Notes: a model not told the origin generated them from the letters alone. A DNA stretch of 64,000 bases from JBKXSZ01 sp047017005 (GCA_047017005.1 JBKXSZ010000001.1:109783-173782), one strand, 5' to 3'. Positions 7,862 through 15,985 are shown, counted from the first letter of the stretch. Numbers and translations are program-made.

Positions 7862-8368
7862 TTATTCTGCTTTTTTTACTTCAAAATCATAAGAATTTGC
7901 TAAACTAGACGTCACTGTTATATTTAAGGTAACAGTTTCTCCTACTTTTACAGAATCAATATATCCACCTACTGTTGCTAGTTCGTTTCCTTCTTTATCT
8001 ACTAACTTAATATCTACTCCAAAATCTCCATTATCTTTATTTCCCGGATTTCTTACATCTGCTAATAATAGAGTTAATCCATCTTTTTCTGTTAATCGTA
8101 TATTGGATATTTCTAATCCTTCTATTTCTTTTGTTTCTGCTAATTTATTGCTGGTGTTTTGTTTTGTACCATCTTCTAATATGGATACAAATTCTTCTGT
8201 TTCTGATGGTCTTGCTTTTGGAGTAGTATCCTTTTTCTTAAAGATAAAAAATGCTACTACTACAAGAATTACAATAACTATTGTTATGATTAGTAAATCT
8301 TTTGGGGTAATTCCTTTCTTTTTTCTTTTTGTTTTTTCTGTACTTTTTGCTTTTTCTGTACTTTTCAT
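7862..8368 (-). CDS. membrane-anchored FxLYD-like protein
   Basis: A 168-residue protein read from the ATG at 8366-8368, which has a good GGAAGGAAG site upstream; the longer ATG at 8405 has none. The N-terminus is very basic (Lys/Thr/Glu repeats), followed by a single membrane segment at about residues 25-45. A 100-residue exported domain (ISNIRLTEKDGLTLLLADVR to DFEV) resembles the FxLYD beta-sandwich family. It is first in an operon with the giant prepilin-leader protein, whose start is 15 bases downstream, so it may be an assembly or anchoring partner of that protein. The family placement is by pattern only. Confidence 0.7.
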   Translation of the reverse strand: MKSTEKAKSTEKTKRKKKGITPKDLLIITIVIVILVVVAFFIFKKKDTTPKARPSETEEFVSILEDGTKQNTSNKLAETKEIEGLEISNIRLTEKDGLTLLLADVRNPGNKDNGDFGVDIKLVDKEGNELATVGGYIDSVKVGETVTLNITVTSSLANSYDFEVKKAE

Positions 8369-8472
8369 TTTTCTTCCTTCCTCTCTTGTTTGGTTTTTAT
8401 GATACATTTGAAAGAATTAAAAAAATATATAACGGATATTTTAATTCTTTCTATTATGAACATATTAAAAAA

Positions 8473-8514
8473 CGCAAAAAACAGGTTGCACTTTTATACA
8501 ACCTATTTTTTGCG
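8473..8514 (-). terminator. strong hairpin with T-run in the operon leader (attenuator candidate)
   Basis: Two 16-base arms (CGCAAAAAACAGGTTG and CAACCTATTTTTTGCG, one mismatch) surround a 10-base loop. Read on the minus strand it is followed by TTTTTT, as in a Rho-independent terminator. It lies inside the leader between the promoter at 8662-8690 and the FxLYD start, not after a gene. Confidence 0.65.
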
Positions 8515-8521
8515 CGTAAAT

Positions 8522-8543
8522 AAAACAGAAGGCGCTCTGTTTT
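8522..8543 (-). repeat. second leader hairpin
   Basis: AAAACAGA and TCTGTTTT with a GC-rich six-base loop. It sits just upstream, in the transcript, of the terminator-like hairpin at 8473-8514. Confidence 0.5.
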
Positions 8544-8572
8544 TCTATTATTTTTGTTGGTTTAAATGATAG

Positions 8573-8594
8573 CTCTCTCTCTCTCTCTCTCTCT
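8573..8594. repeat. (CT)11 dinucleotide microsatellite
   Basis: Eleven uninterrupted CT units on the plus strand, read as AG units in the leader of the surface-protein operon. A perfect 22-base dinucleotide tract is a classical site for slipped-strand length change. Confidence 0.95.
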
Positions 8595-8595
8595 A

Positions 8596-8622
8596 GTGTT
8601 TGTAGTATTTGCTGACATACAT
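8596..8622 (-). CDS. possible 9-residue leader peptide
   Basis: ATG at 8620-8622 behind a GAAGGGAAAAT site encodes MYVSKYYKH and stops with the TAG that abuts the AG repeat. The position inside a long leader, upstream of two hairpins, would suit a leader peptide. So short an ORF could easily be chance. Confidence 0.25.
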
Positions 8623-8661
8623 ATTTTCCCTTCTTTTACATATTTTTTCTTTCCTTTTTTA

Positions 8662-8690
8662 ACTATATAATTTAAACTTCAATAAGTCAA
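8662..8690 (-). promoter_or_regulatory. Sigma-A promoter for the FxLYD/giant-protein operon
   Basis: TTGACT (8685-8690), a 17-base spacer and TATAGT (8662-8667) on the minus strand. Transcription from here gives a leader of about 290 bases before the FxLYD start. Confidence 0.7.
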
Positions 8691-8731
8691 TATCCTTTCG
8701 TCAAAAAATACCATTTTTTACTTCAAGAAGA

Positions 8732-8760
8732 TGGACAAGTATGTTAAAATATAGTAAAAT
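8732..8760 (+). promoter_or_regulatory. Promoter for the small multidrug export gene
   Basis: TGGACA (8732-8737), a 17-base spacer and TAAAAT (8755-8760), 33 bases before the start codon at 8794, diverge from the surface-operon promoter. Confidence 0.55.
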
Positions 8761-8793
8761 TTATTTTGCAGATTTATTTTAGGAGGATAAAAA

Positions 8794-9294
8794 ATGGCAA
8801 CTTTACCATTAGTAATACGATATTTATTAACAGGATTGATAGGAATGATACCTATTATTGAACTTCGTGGAGCAATTCCAATTGGAGTTTTAACTTTCCA
8901 TTTATCTTATCTAGAATCTTTCATTGTTAGTTTTATTGGAAATATTATTCCAGTTTACTTCATTGTTAAATACATCCGACCATTATTTGACTTTTTTGGA
9001 AGATGGAAACCTTTTAAAATTGTAATTGATTGGGCAACAGAAAGAGCTACTAGAAAAATAGAAGAAAGTGAAAGGCTTCAAACATTTGCGGCTTTAGGTT
9101 TATTCTTATTTGTTGCAATTCCGCTTCCTGGAACAGGTGCATGGGTAGGTTCTTTAATTGCAAACTTTTTAGACCTACCACCTAAAAAAGCAATTCCACC
9201 AATTATTGCAGGTGTACTAACTGCAGGTGTTATTATGCTTACTTTAACAGCCATTGCACAAGGTGGAATTAATGCAATTATTGCACACCAATAG
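8794..9294 (+). CDS. small multidrug export family (COG2426) membrane protein
   Basis: A 166-residue integral membrane protein of the Sm_multidrug_ex family, at the expected length. The family hallmarks are the early GMIPIIELRGAIPIG helix and the later AIPLPGTGAWVGSLIA loop. About four hydrophobic segments are seen (near 7-30, 42-62, 100-122 and 135-160), with a charged loop near 70-95. Despite the family name, transport of drugs is not established for most members; members often sit near cell-envelope genes. The start has AGGAGG eight bases upstream. It is monocistronic, with its own promoter and terminator. Confidence 0.88.
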   Translation: MATLPLVIRYLLTGLIGMIPIIELRGAIPIGVLTFHLSYLESFIVSFIGNIIPVYFIVKYIRPLFDFFGRWKPFKIVIDWATERATRKIEESERLQTFAALGLFLFVAIPLPGTGAWVGSLIANFLDLPPKKAIPPIIAGVLTAGVIMLTLTAIAQGGINAIIAHQ

Positions 9295-9355
9295 AATTAG
9301 AGCGGTTGTCGCAAGTGGTGATCCAATTTATATTGAATATGAATTTTTTCATATT

Positions 9356-9384
9356 GGTCTAGTAGGAATACTAGACCTTTTTTT
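9356..9384 (+). terminator. Rho-independent terminator after the 8794 gene
   Basis: A perfect 9-bp stem (GGTCTAGTA/TACTAGACC) with GGAA loop followed by seven T residues. Confidence 0.9.
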
Positions 9385-9499
9385 CTTAGCCTATCATTAA
9401 TAATAGAGATATGTTAATAAATTAGATAATAACCCTTTCTTATATTGGCACAAAAGCCGTTTAACTTTCATTCTTTACTTACTTATTGATCCATATTTT
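9385..9499. other. Non-coding stretch next to the intron-like fragment
   Basis: No gene or clear motif is seen. It may be decayed intron body, because the intron-like 5' end at 9543 reads into it on the minus strand. Confidence 0.3.
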
Positions 9500-9543
9500 G
9501 GTATGGACTTTCACCGATTAGCTAACCAACATACCTGTCGCAC
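9500..9543 (-). mobile_element. candidate group II intron 5'-end remnant
   Basis: On the minus strand this starts GTGCGACAGG and continues to CGGTGAAAGTCC, the usual order of a group II intron 5' end (GUGYGAC, then GGUGAAAGUCC in domain I). GGTATG and CATACC close a stem. It begins directly after the Rho-independent terminator of the histidine-kinase gene, which is the insertion preference of bacterial class C introns. No intron-encoded protein or domain V is visible, so it is at most a fragment. Confidence 0.4.
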
Positions 9544-9548
9544 TTGAA

Positions 9549-9583
9549 AAAGGCAATGGAAATAACTCCATTGTCTTTTTCAT
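9549..9583 (-). terminator. Terminator after the two-component operon
   Basis: GGCAATGGA and TCCATTGTC form the stem, flanked by A and T runs on both sides, so it can work in both directions. Confidence 0.85.
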
Positions 9584-9611
9584 TTTATATTATCTTACTG
9601 TTTATTTCTTT

Positions 9612-11666
9612 TTATAGCTTTTTCTTTTCTTCAATCGGTAACACTATTGTTACTTTAAATAAATCACCATCTAGATAGAGCTCAAAAGTTCCTCCTTGCA
9701 ATTCTGTTAAACTTCTTGCAATCGAAAGTCCAAGACCACTTCCTTCTGTATTTCTTGAGCTATCTCCTCGAACGAAACGTTGCATTAATTCATCCGCTGA
9801 AATATTTAATTTATCCTTTGATACATTCTTGATTGCTATTAATACATCTTTACCATTTCTTACCATATCTACATATACTCGAGAATTATCTAATGCATAT
9901 TTTGCGATATTTCCATATAGGTTTTCTATCACACGGTACATATATCTGCCATCTGCATAAATTGGAATGTCTTCTTCTGGGAAAGTAAATATAATCTCTA
10001 GACCTCTTTTTTGAAATCTATCTTCAAATTCACCTGTTACCTGTTTTATTAATTCTTTCAAATTTAATATTTCTTTATTTAATTTGATATTTCCAGAAGA
10101 TGCTTTAGAGGCTTCAACTAAATCTTCTATTAGTTTCTTTAATCTTTGAGATTTATTATCTAATACCTCTAAATATTCTTTTGCCTTTTCATTCTCTATA
10201 TTTTCTTGTTTTAATAAATCCACGTAATTAATAATAGAAGTAAGCGGTGTTTTTATATCATGAGATACATTGGTAATTAATTCTGTCTTCAGCCTTTCAC
10301 TCTTTAGGCTTTCTTCCACTGCATTGGAAAATCCTCCCGCAATATCATTAACATAGACAGCTAATTCCTTTAATACACCTTTTAATTCGTTTTCATTTAA
10401 GTTAATATCTATTTTACCCTCATAAATATTTTTAATCGCTTCTTTTATACAGTTAAATTCATTCATTCTTTTTAACAAATACCAAAAAGTCATCCCCCAG
10501 AAAGCAAGAATAAGGCATAATCCTAAAAATCTTAATGATCCTGTTAATAAAATAAGAATAAAGGAAATGATTAGGAATCCAAAATATAGAATACCAATTT
10601 TAATATTATAGTTAATATTGTATGTTAGTTCTTTCCATAGTTTTCCGAATCTTTTCTTTAAGAAACGATACAATAGATATAGGATAGTATTTTTTAAAAA
10701 TGTTTTAGCTTTAAAACGTTTTATTATACTTCCCAATAGATAAATCGTTGTTATAGCAATTATATATATCATAAGTGCAAATGGTAATGCCATTGCTAAA
10801 TTAGAAATATTAATCACTTCATAAAATAGCACAGCAAAACAAATTTCAATGGTATATACAATACATGCTAAGAATCCTAAAATTCCTAATGGAATTTTAT
10901 CAATATAATTTAATGTAATATCATCACTCTTCTTCGTATGTCCTACTGCAAATAATAAGTATAGACACATTACAATCTCAATAACTACTGAAATAGGAAG
11001 TAAAAAATAGGAAGCTTTATAAATATCTTTAAATATTTTAAATCCTAATTGCGCCTCAAAAAAATTATCGGAATTTTCTAAATCTGTGTTGATAGATGTA
11101 TATACTTCATAATCATTTTTTGCAATATCTTCGTACTCCATTTTATATTTTAAATCTTCTATTGATAAACCTTTAATATTGGTATCTATTTGTCCTTCTT
11201 TATAGTTCCAATGATAGCCACCTTTTGCAATTTCTTCTTTTATCTTTTCTATTGTGTCTGTTCTTGCTGTTCTTTCTAAATTTGTATAGGCCTCTCCTGT
11301 ACTTGTATTAAATACTAAATATCGAAAATTAGAATCGTATGGATAGATAACTTTTCCTGTATAGAAAATCGTACTGTCTTCATTTTTTTGTATTAAATAC
11401 TCGTCTACATACTTCTCATCTCCATAATTACGATATAGTCTTGCTTTTACCTTACTAATTGTTTGTGAACATGTAGTTAGATTACTTTTATATAAACTGC
11501 TGAATGCATTTGTATCAAAATAGGAATTAGCTGTTTTCATTTCTGGATATTCTACTACGTAAAACATACTAAATGCGCTGATAAAGATAGCAAATGCAAA
11601 TAATGGTATTAATAAAAAGCAGATTGTCTTTAGAATCCATGATTTTTTAATATTTTTCGACTCCAC
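9612..11666 (-). CDS. sensor histidine kinase (multi-pass membrane)
   Basis: A 684-residue membrane sensor kinase starting at a GTG (11664-11666) behind GGAAG. There is one N-terminal membrane segment (about 10-35), an exported region to about residue 210 and several further membrane helices between about 215 and 390. A dimerisation helix contains the H-box NVSHDIKTPLTS, with His469 as phosphorylation site. The ATPase domain shows an N-box (ENLYGNIAKYA) and the G-box GSGLGLSIA. The gene follows its response regulator by 23 bases, forming a two-component system. The ligand is not evident. The multi-helix middle is typical of Clostridia kinases that sense envelope stress or antimicrobial peptides; that role is only inferred. 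Confidence 0.93.
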   Translation of the reverse strand: MESKNIKKSWILKTICFLLIPLFAFAIFISAFSMFYVVEYPEMKTANSYFDTNAFSSLYKSNLTTCSQTISKVKARLYRNYGDEKYVDEYLIQKNEDSTIFYTGKVIYPYDSNFRYLVFNTSTGEAYTNLERTARTDTIEKIKEEIAKGGYHWNYKEGQIDTNIKGLSIEDLKYKMEYEDIAKNDYEVYTSINTDLENSDNFFEAQLGFKIFKDIYKASYFLLPISVVIEIVMCLYLLFAVGHTKKSDDITLNYIDKIPLGILGFLACIVYTIEICFAVLFYEVINISNLAMALPFALMIYIIAITTIYLLGSIIKRFKAKTFLKNTILYLLYRFLKKRFGKLWKELTYNINYNIKIGILYFGFLIISFILILLTGSLRFLGLCLILAFWGMTFWYLLKRMNEFNCIKEAIKNIYEGKIDINLNENELKGVLKELAVYVNDIAGGFSNAVEESLKSERLKTELITNVSHDIKTPLTSIINYVDLLKQENIENEKAKEYLEVLDNKSQRLKKLIEDLVEASKASSGNIKLNKEILNLKELIKQVTGEFEDRFQKRGLEIIFTFPEEDIPIYADGRYMYRVIENLYGNIAKYALDNSRVYVDMVRNGKDVLIAIKNVSKDKLNISADELMQRFVRGDSSRNTEGSGLGLSIARSLTELQGGTFELYLDGDLFKVTIVLPIEEKKKL

Positions 11667-11689
11667 TTTCTTCTTCCTTTCTTTTTTCC

Positions 11690-12385
11690 TTATATCTTCT
11701 CCATTTTATATCCGATTCCCCATATTACCTTTAAATATTTTGGCTCTCTTGGATTTATTTCTATCTTTTCACGAATGTGTCGAATATGTACTGCAATTAT
11801 GTTTTCGGCTCCATATGCTTCATCTTCCCATACATTTTCGTAAATTTGTTCAATCGAAAATACCACACCTTTATTTTTTGTTAAAAATTTTAAGATATTA
11901 TATTCTGTTGGGGTTAATTTAATTTCTTTTCCTTCTACAATAACTTGTTTTGTATCATCGTGAATAATTAAATCACCAGTTTGATATGTATTTTTTTCTT
12001 CCTCTTTTACAATAGCTCCTAAAGAGGTATATCTTCTAATTTGTGAGTTCACTCTTGCAACTAATTCCATTGGATTAAATGGTTTTGTTACATAATCATC
12101 GGCACCTGTATTAAGTCCTAAAATTTTATCGTAATCCTCAGATTTAGCAGAAAGCATAATAATCGGCACCGCTTTGTCTTCTCTTACTTTTTTGGCTACA
12201 TCAATTCCACTCATTTTTGGCATCATAATATCTAGAATGAGTAAATGGATTTCATGTTTTTTCATAATATCCAATGCTTCTTGCCCATCATATGCTTTTA
12301 ATATATGGTATCCCTCTTTACTTAAATAAATTTCAATTGCATTTACTATTTCCTTATCATCATCACAAACTAAAATATTATACAT
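11690..12385 (-). CDS. OmpR/PhoB-family response regulator
   Basis: A 231-residue DNA-binding response regulator. The receiver domain has the acidic pocket (CDDD near 7-10), phospho-acceptor Asp52 in LLILDIMMPKMSG, Thr/Ser in MLSAKSED and Lys101 in VTKPF. The C-terminal winged helix (about 140-228) contains KLTPTEYNILKFL and RHIREKIE, as in VanR/PhoB relatives. It is the first gene of the two-gene operon with the sensor kinase. The promoter at 12517-12545 has tandem CATCCTCT repeats just upstream of its -35 box, which may be its autoregulatory site. The kinase target genes are not identifiable from sequence. Confidence 0.95.
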   Translation of the reverse strand: MYNILVCDDDKEIVNAIEIYLSKEGYHILKAYDGQEALDIMKKHEIHLLILDIMMPKMSGIDVAKKVREDKAVPIIMLSAKSEDYDKILGLNTGADDYVTKPFNPMELVARVNSQIRRYTSLGAIVKEEEKNTYQTGDLIIHDDTKQVIVEGKEIKLTPTEYNILKFLTKNKGVVFSIEQIYENVWEDEAYGAENIIAVHIRHIREKIEINPREPKYLKVIWGIGYKMEKI

Positions 12386-12516
12386 TGATATCTTACTCCT
12401 TTACATTAAGATATTTTTCATCTCATTTCTTTTCTTTTTATTATTTTATCTTTGTATATATCTTTTTTCTAATCTTATTTCTATTTTTATTTTATTGAGT
12501 TTTATAATATGTTTTT

Positions 12517-12545
12517 ATTATATCACATATATAGCTATTCATAAA
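12517..12545 (-). promoter_or_regulatory. Extended -10 promoter of the two-component operon
   Basis: TGATATAAT (TATAAT at 12517-12522, with the TG of an extended -10) lies 17 bases from a weak -35 TTTATG (12540-12545). Confidence 0.6.
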
Positions 12546-12563
12546 CATCCTCTAGCATCCTCT
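12546..12563. repeat. tandem CATCCTCT operator-like repeat
   Basis: CATCCTCT occurs at 12546-12553 and 12556-12563, one helical turn (10 bases) apart, touching the -35 side of the response-regulator promoter. OmpR-family proteins typically bind such direct repeats. Confidence 0.45.
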
Positions 12564-12629
12564 CTTTATTTTTGTTATATCATAGAATTATTAAGAAAAA
12601 AGGAAGGAAAGTATTAAATCTTTATTAAG

Positions 12630-12661
12630 AAACGAGGATATTTCATTAATATCCCCGTTTT
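12630..12661 (-). terminator. hairpin downstream of the AI-2E transporter gene
   Basis: AAACGAGGATAT and ATATCCCCGTTT pair (one mismatch) around TTCATTA. The T-run is better on the plus strand, so minus-strand termination is less certain. Confidence 0.5.
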
Positions 12662-12702
12662 CTTTCTTCTTTTTTTATCTTTTTCTTTTTGCTTTTTATT
12701 TA

Positions 12703-13848
12703 CTATATTATCTTTTTTTCTTCTTTTAATTGATTATGATAGTCAATATAATCTAATAAGAGTAATTTTAAAACAGTCATAATAGGAACTGCTAAAAACA
12801 TTCCAAGAACACCAAAGTAAGCTCCTCCTATTGTGACAGCAAAGATAACTAATAGTGGACTTATTTTTAGTGAATTTCCCGTAATATGTGGGTTGATGAT
12901 ATTGGCATCAATTTGTTGTAAAATAATAACGATAATTGCCATCCATATTGCTTGCCCGATTCCTCCTGTAAATATCGTGATGATAATAGAAATTCCTACC
13001 CCTACAATCGCTCCAAAATAAGGGATTAAGTTTGAAACTCCAATTAAAACTCCTAATAATACAGCGTATTTTACGTCTAATATACTCATTGCAATAGATA
13101 CCAAAACTCCTACTACAAAAGCATCTAATAACTGGCTTAATAAATATCGGAAGAAGATTTCATTTGTTTTATTAAAATATTTACTAATTCCTTGATAAGT
13201 CTTTTTGGAAAAGACAGCTTTTGTTAATTTTTTCAAAAATTCTAGTATTTCTTTTCTTTCTACTAATATATAGACAGATACTACTAAAGAAACAAAAATA
13301 TCAAAAACACTAGTTGCTAGATCAATTACGCCTTTTGCATATTGTGCTAATTGTTCTATATTAAAGTATTTCGTAAAATCCGTTCCTTGCAATTTCTGAA
13401 TTATTTCTGTGGCATTTATTTTATGCCAAATAGAATCTTGTGGCATTTCGTTTATCTTTTGCATTGCCATTCCATAATATCCTTGCAAGTTATTTAATAA
13501 GTCCATTGCACTTTGTGCTAATGCAGGTAATATAACATTTATCGCAAGAATTAATAGAATACAAGCAATAATATATACCGTAATAACACTAAGTACCCTT
13601 GCTTTTTTACAAATCATCTTTATTTTTGTTTTTTTATACCAACTTTCAATTTTTCTACATGGTAAATAAAATAAATAGGCCAATAAGATTCCCATTAAAA
13701 ATGGCATTAACAAACTTATTAAACGCTGGAACCAATCTATAATTTCACTAAAATTATCTAATGTTTTATATACTATTACAATTGCTACTGCAAAAAGGAA
13801 CCAATATAGCCATTTTGTCCAATTATTTTGTTTTTTTTCATCTTTCAT
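12703..13848 (-). CDS. AI-2E family transporter (PF01594)
   Basis: A 381-residue multi-pass membrane protein of the AI-2E transporter family (typical length 340-380). Two helices near the N-terminus (about 15-35 and 40-60), one near 85-115, and a soluble segment from about 120 to 180 fit the family. The C-terminal half contains the conserved NLIPYFGAIVGVGISIII motif and a terminal helix with VLGMFLAVPIMTVLKLL. Members were first linked to autoinducer-2 export but many have other or unknown roles, including ion or solute flux. The start has AAAGGAG upstream. The gene lies 12 bases after xth, so the two are probably cotranscribed. Confidence 0.92.
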   Translation of the reverse strand: MKDEKKQNNWTKWLYWFLFAVAIVIVYKTLDNFSEIIDWFQRLISLLMPFLMGILLAYLFYLPCRKIESWYKKTKIKMICKKARVLSVITVYIIACILLILAINVILPALAQSAMDLLNNLQGYYGMAMQKINEMPQDSIWHKINATEIIQKLQGTDFTKYFNIEQLAQYAKGVIDLATSVFDIFVSLVVSVYILVERKEILEFLKKLTKAVFSKKTYQGISKYFNKTNEIFFRYLLSQLLDAFVVGVLVSIAMSILDVKYAVLLGVLIGVSNLIPYFGAIVGVGISIIITIFTGGIGQAIWMAIIVIILQQIDANIINPHITGNSLKISPLLVIFAVTIGGAYFGVLGMFLAVPIMTVLKLLLLDYIDYHNQLKEEKKII

Positions 13849-13860
13849 GCCACTTCTCCT

Positions 13861-14616
13861 TTATATTTCTATCTCCAATCCAACTGGACAGTGGTCACTT
13901 CCCATTATTTCCGTATAAATACTCGCTTCTTGTATTTTTTCTTGTATCCTATTGGATACAAGAAAATAATCAATTCTCCATCCTGCATTTTTCTCTCTTG
14001 CATGAAACATATAGGACCACCAAGAATAGATATTCTCTTTTTCTGGATACAAATAACGGAAAGTATCTGTAAATCCTGCATTAAGTAGTTCTGTCATTTT
14101 ACTTCTTTCTTCATCTGTAAATCCTGCATTTTTGTGATTTGTTTTTGGGTTTTTTAGGTCAATTTCTTTATGTGCTACATTTAAGTCACCACACATAATA
14201 ACTGGTTTATCTTTATCCAATTTCTTTAAATATTTCTTTATCTCCTCTTCCCAAGTCATTCTATAGGCTAATCTTTCTAGTTCTCTTTTTGAATTTGGTG
14301 TATAAATTGTTACCATATAGAAGTTAGGAAATTCTAGAGTAATTACTCTTCCTTCTTTATCATGTTCTTCTATTCCTATCCCATAAGATACCGATATTGG
14401 TTTTTGTTTGCTAAAAACAGCAGTTCCAGAATAACCTTTTTTCTCTGCACTGTTCCAAAAACAATAATAGCCTTCTGGACTAAAGTCAATTTGCCCTTTT
14501 TGTAATTTCGTTTCTTGTAAGCAAAAAATATCTGCATCTATTTGATTAAAAAATTCCTCAAACCCTTTTGTCATTGCTGCTCTTAAACCATTTACATTCC
14601 ATGATACTAATTTCAT
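13861..14616 (-). CDS. xth: exodeoxyribonuclease III
   Basis: A 251-residue endonuclease/exonuclease/phosphatase-fold AP endonuclease. The start at 14616 (MKLVSWNVNGLRAAMTKGF) has the consensus AAAGGAGGATAAA site; an upstream ATG at 14706 would add 30 unlikely residues. Seen motifs are WNVNGLRA, LQETKLQ (metal-binding Glu), YSGTAVFSK, CGDLNVAH and the terminal GSDHCPVGLEI containing the Asp-His catalytic pair. It cleaves abasic sites and trims 3' ends in base-excision repair. It is the first gene of a two-gene unit with the AI-2E transporter. Confidence 0.96.
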   Translation of the reverse strand: MKLVSWNVNGLRAAMTKGFEEFFNQIDADIFCLQETKLQKGQIDFSPEGYYCFWNSAEKKGYSGTAVFSKQKPISVSYGIGIEEHDKEGRVITLEFPNFYMVTIYTPNSKRELERLAYRMTWEEEIKKYLKKLDKDKPVIMCGDLNVAHKEIDLKNPKTNHKNAGFTDEERSKMTELLNAGFTDTFRYLYPEKENIYSWWSYMFHAREKNAGWRIDYFLVSNRIQEKIQEASIYTEIMGSDHCPVGLEIEI

Positions 14617-14743
14617 TTTATCCTCCTTTATTATTATGCTGAAGAAGTATATATTATTTCCATATACCTCCTGTTTTGCATTTACTTTTCCACATATTAT
14701 CTTCATATGTTCTTTTTTTCCTTTTGATTATACCGTGAAGTAA

Positions 14744-14775
14744 GAAAAAAATCTAGCCATTTCTAGCTAGATTTT
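14744..14775 (-). terminator. Terminator after the 3D-domain gene
   Basis: AAATCTAGC/GCTAGATTT stem of 9 bp, eight-base loop, and T-run on the minus strand (TTTTTTT). Confidence 0.85.
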
Positions 14776-14798
14776 AATATTGCTTATTTTTTTATTTT

Positions 14799-15803
14799 TT
14801 ACATATATACATAACATTCTAGATTTCTTCTACCAAATCCTAAAGCTTCACTATGAGAACCTGTGAAAATATCTATTCTGTTATTGGAAATTGCTCCACC
14901 TCTATCTTGCACAATAAACCATCCACCATTTGGTTTGTTACTTAGTGCTGGAATGTATACGATAGTACCGATTGGTAAGCCTTTACCTGCTGCAATTGTA
15001 TACCAAGGAGTAGCAGTTGCTCCAGATGCCGTTTTACCATTTGTTTTACCACAACATTTTGCACAAGAACAATATGCAGATGCATTCATTGTTCTAACAG
15101 TTGGTGTTCTTCCCTCTGCCCTTTTTGCAAGTGTAGAAGAAGAGCTTGCTGCTGGGTTAGAACTTGCTGTTCTAATTCCAGAACGAGATGTTACTTTTTG
15201 TTTTATTTGAACAACTTTATCTACTGGTTTTTTAATTACTTCAGAAGATATCTCTGTTCTTTCAATTTCAATATCATTTTGATATTTTACTTTGTATGTT
15301 ACTTCTTTTATTCCATTTTTACCATTTTTTATTACTTGGTTGGTAGTTGCTTTCGCATCATTACTTACATCTTTTGTAATTGTTTCAAAAGGTATTTCCT
15401 CTTGTATAACCTCAATCTTTTCGATAATTGGTGCATAATTTTCTAATATTTTATCAATTGTTGTATTGGTGTTTTCCTCCGTTACTTCTGCAACTTGAAT
15501 TTCTGCTTCTGATGCTTTTGAAATTTTTATTGTATTACTATCTGTAATATCTGCATCTTCTCCAGGAATTACCTTTTCATCTGGTAATACAACAATATGA
15601 TTTTCTTCTAATATTTCAGATACTTTTGTTTTGGATGTAAAGACATCTTTCTCGTAATTATCTGATAAAATAATTTTAACATTTCTTACTTTTGAACTTG
15701 TTGCCATTACTGCAACTCCTGAACATAAAATAAGGATTAAACAAATACCAATTATCTTCAGCATAGACAAGGATGCTTTTTCATCTTTTTTTATTGAAAC
15801 CAT
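14799..15803 (-). CDS. YabE-like DUF348/G5/3D-domain cell-wall protein
   Basis: A 334-residue exported protein. The best start is the ATG at 15801-15803 behind AAAGGAGGTAAC. A signal anchor follows (about 12-38). A DUF348-like segment comes next (NVKIILSDNYEKDVFTSKT and VSEILEENHI), then a G5-type region (EVTYKVKYQNDIEIERTEIS), and finally the C-terminal 3D domain with its three Asp (MNASAYCSC near residue 240, IVQDRGGAI, NRIDIFTGS). Relatives (YabE, resuscitation-promoting-factor-like proteins) are secreted peptidoglycan-acting or wall-associated proteins, often with lytic transglycosylase-like activity. The Cys-rich stretch CSCAKCCGK is a common 3D-domain feature. Confidence 0.93.
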   Translation of the reverse strand: MVSIKKDEKASLSMLKIIGICLILILCSGVAVMATSSKVRNVKIILSDNYEKDVFTSKTKVSEILEENHIVVLPDEKVIPGEDADITDSNTIKISKASEAEIQVAEVTEENTNTTIDKILENYAPIIEKIEVIQEEIPFETITKDVSNDAKATTNQVIKNGKNGIKEVTYKVKYQNDIEIERTEISSEVIKKPVDKVVQIKQKVTSRSGIRTASSNPAASSSSTLAKRAEGRTPTVRTMNASAYCSCAKCCGKTNGKTASGATATPWYTIAAGKGLPIGTIVYIPALSNKPNGGWFIVQDRGGAISNNRIDIFTGSHSEALGFGRRNLECYVYM

Positions 15804-15875
15804 CGTTACCTCCTTTAAGCAACACTTCAATTTTACTATATATTGAAACTTTTGTCAAATTTTTATTGCATTTTC
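15804..15875. other. 5' leader of the 3D-domain gene
   Basis: This short leader contains the gene's ribosome binding site. No other signal is recognised. The further intergenic bases to 16332 are covered by the next four entries. Confidence 0.4.
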
Positions 15876-15904
15876 ATTTCAATATTATTACAAAATCATG
15901 ACAA
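15876..15904 (-). promoter_or_regulatory. Candidate promoter of the 3D-domain gene
   Basis: TTGTCA (15899-15904), 17 bases, and TGAAAT (15876-15881) on the minus strand. Confidence 0.45.
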
Positions 15905-15922
15905 ACAGCTTGTACAGTCTGG

Positions 15923-15951
15923 TTTACAACACTTTCTTTGGGTACTATAAT
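15923..15951 (+). promoter_or_regulatory. Strong plus-strand promoter far upstream of lemA
   Basis: TTTACA (15923-15928), 17 bases, TATAAT (15946-15951) differ from consensus at one base. No convincing gene starts within 370 bases, so this may drive a small RNA or a long lemA leader. Confidence 0.55.
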
Positions 15952-15985
15952 ATATGTATATGCTTTAAAGCTTATCTATAGTACC
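15941..15985. repeat. GGTACTATA/TATAGTACC inverted repeat
   Basis: Nine-base perfect arms (15941-15949 and 15977-15985) overlap the -10 box of the plus-strand promoter, with a GCTTTAAAGC palindrome in the loop. This could be an operator. Confidence 0.45.

Noticed and set aside
8103..8523. Plus-strand ORFs over the FxLYD gene and its leader
   Set aside because: They are shadows of a gene with a proper start on the other strand, and one crosses the strong hairpin.
8573..8594. CRISPR or other array
   Set aside because: It is a simple CT repeat; no spaced direct repeats were found anywhere in the window.
9295..9543. Idea that this stretch is a riboswitch or known structured RNA
   Set aside because: No match to a riboswitch core was seen; the GTGCGAC...GGTGAAAGTCC order fits a group II intron 5' end better.
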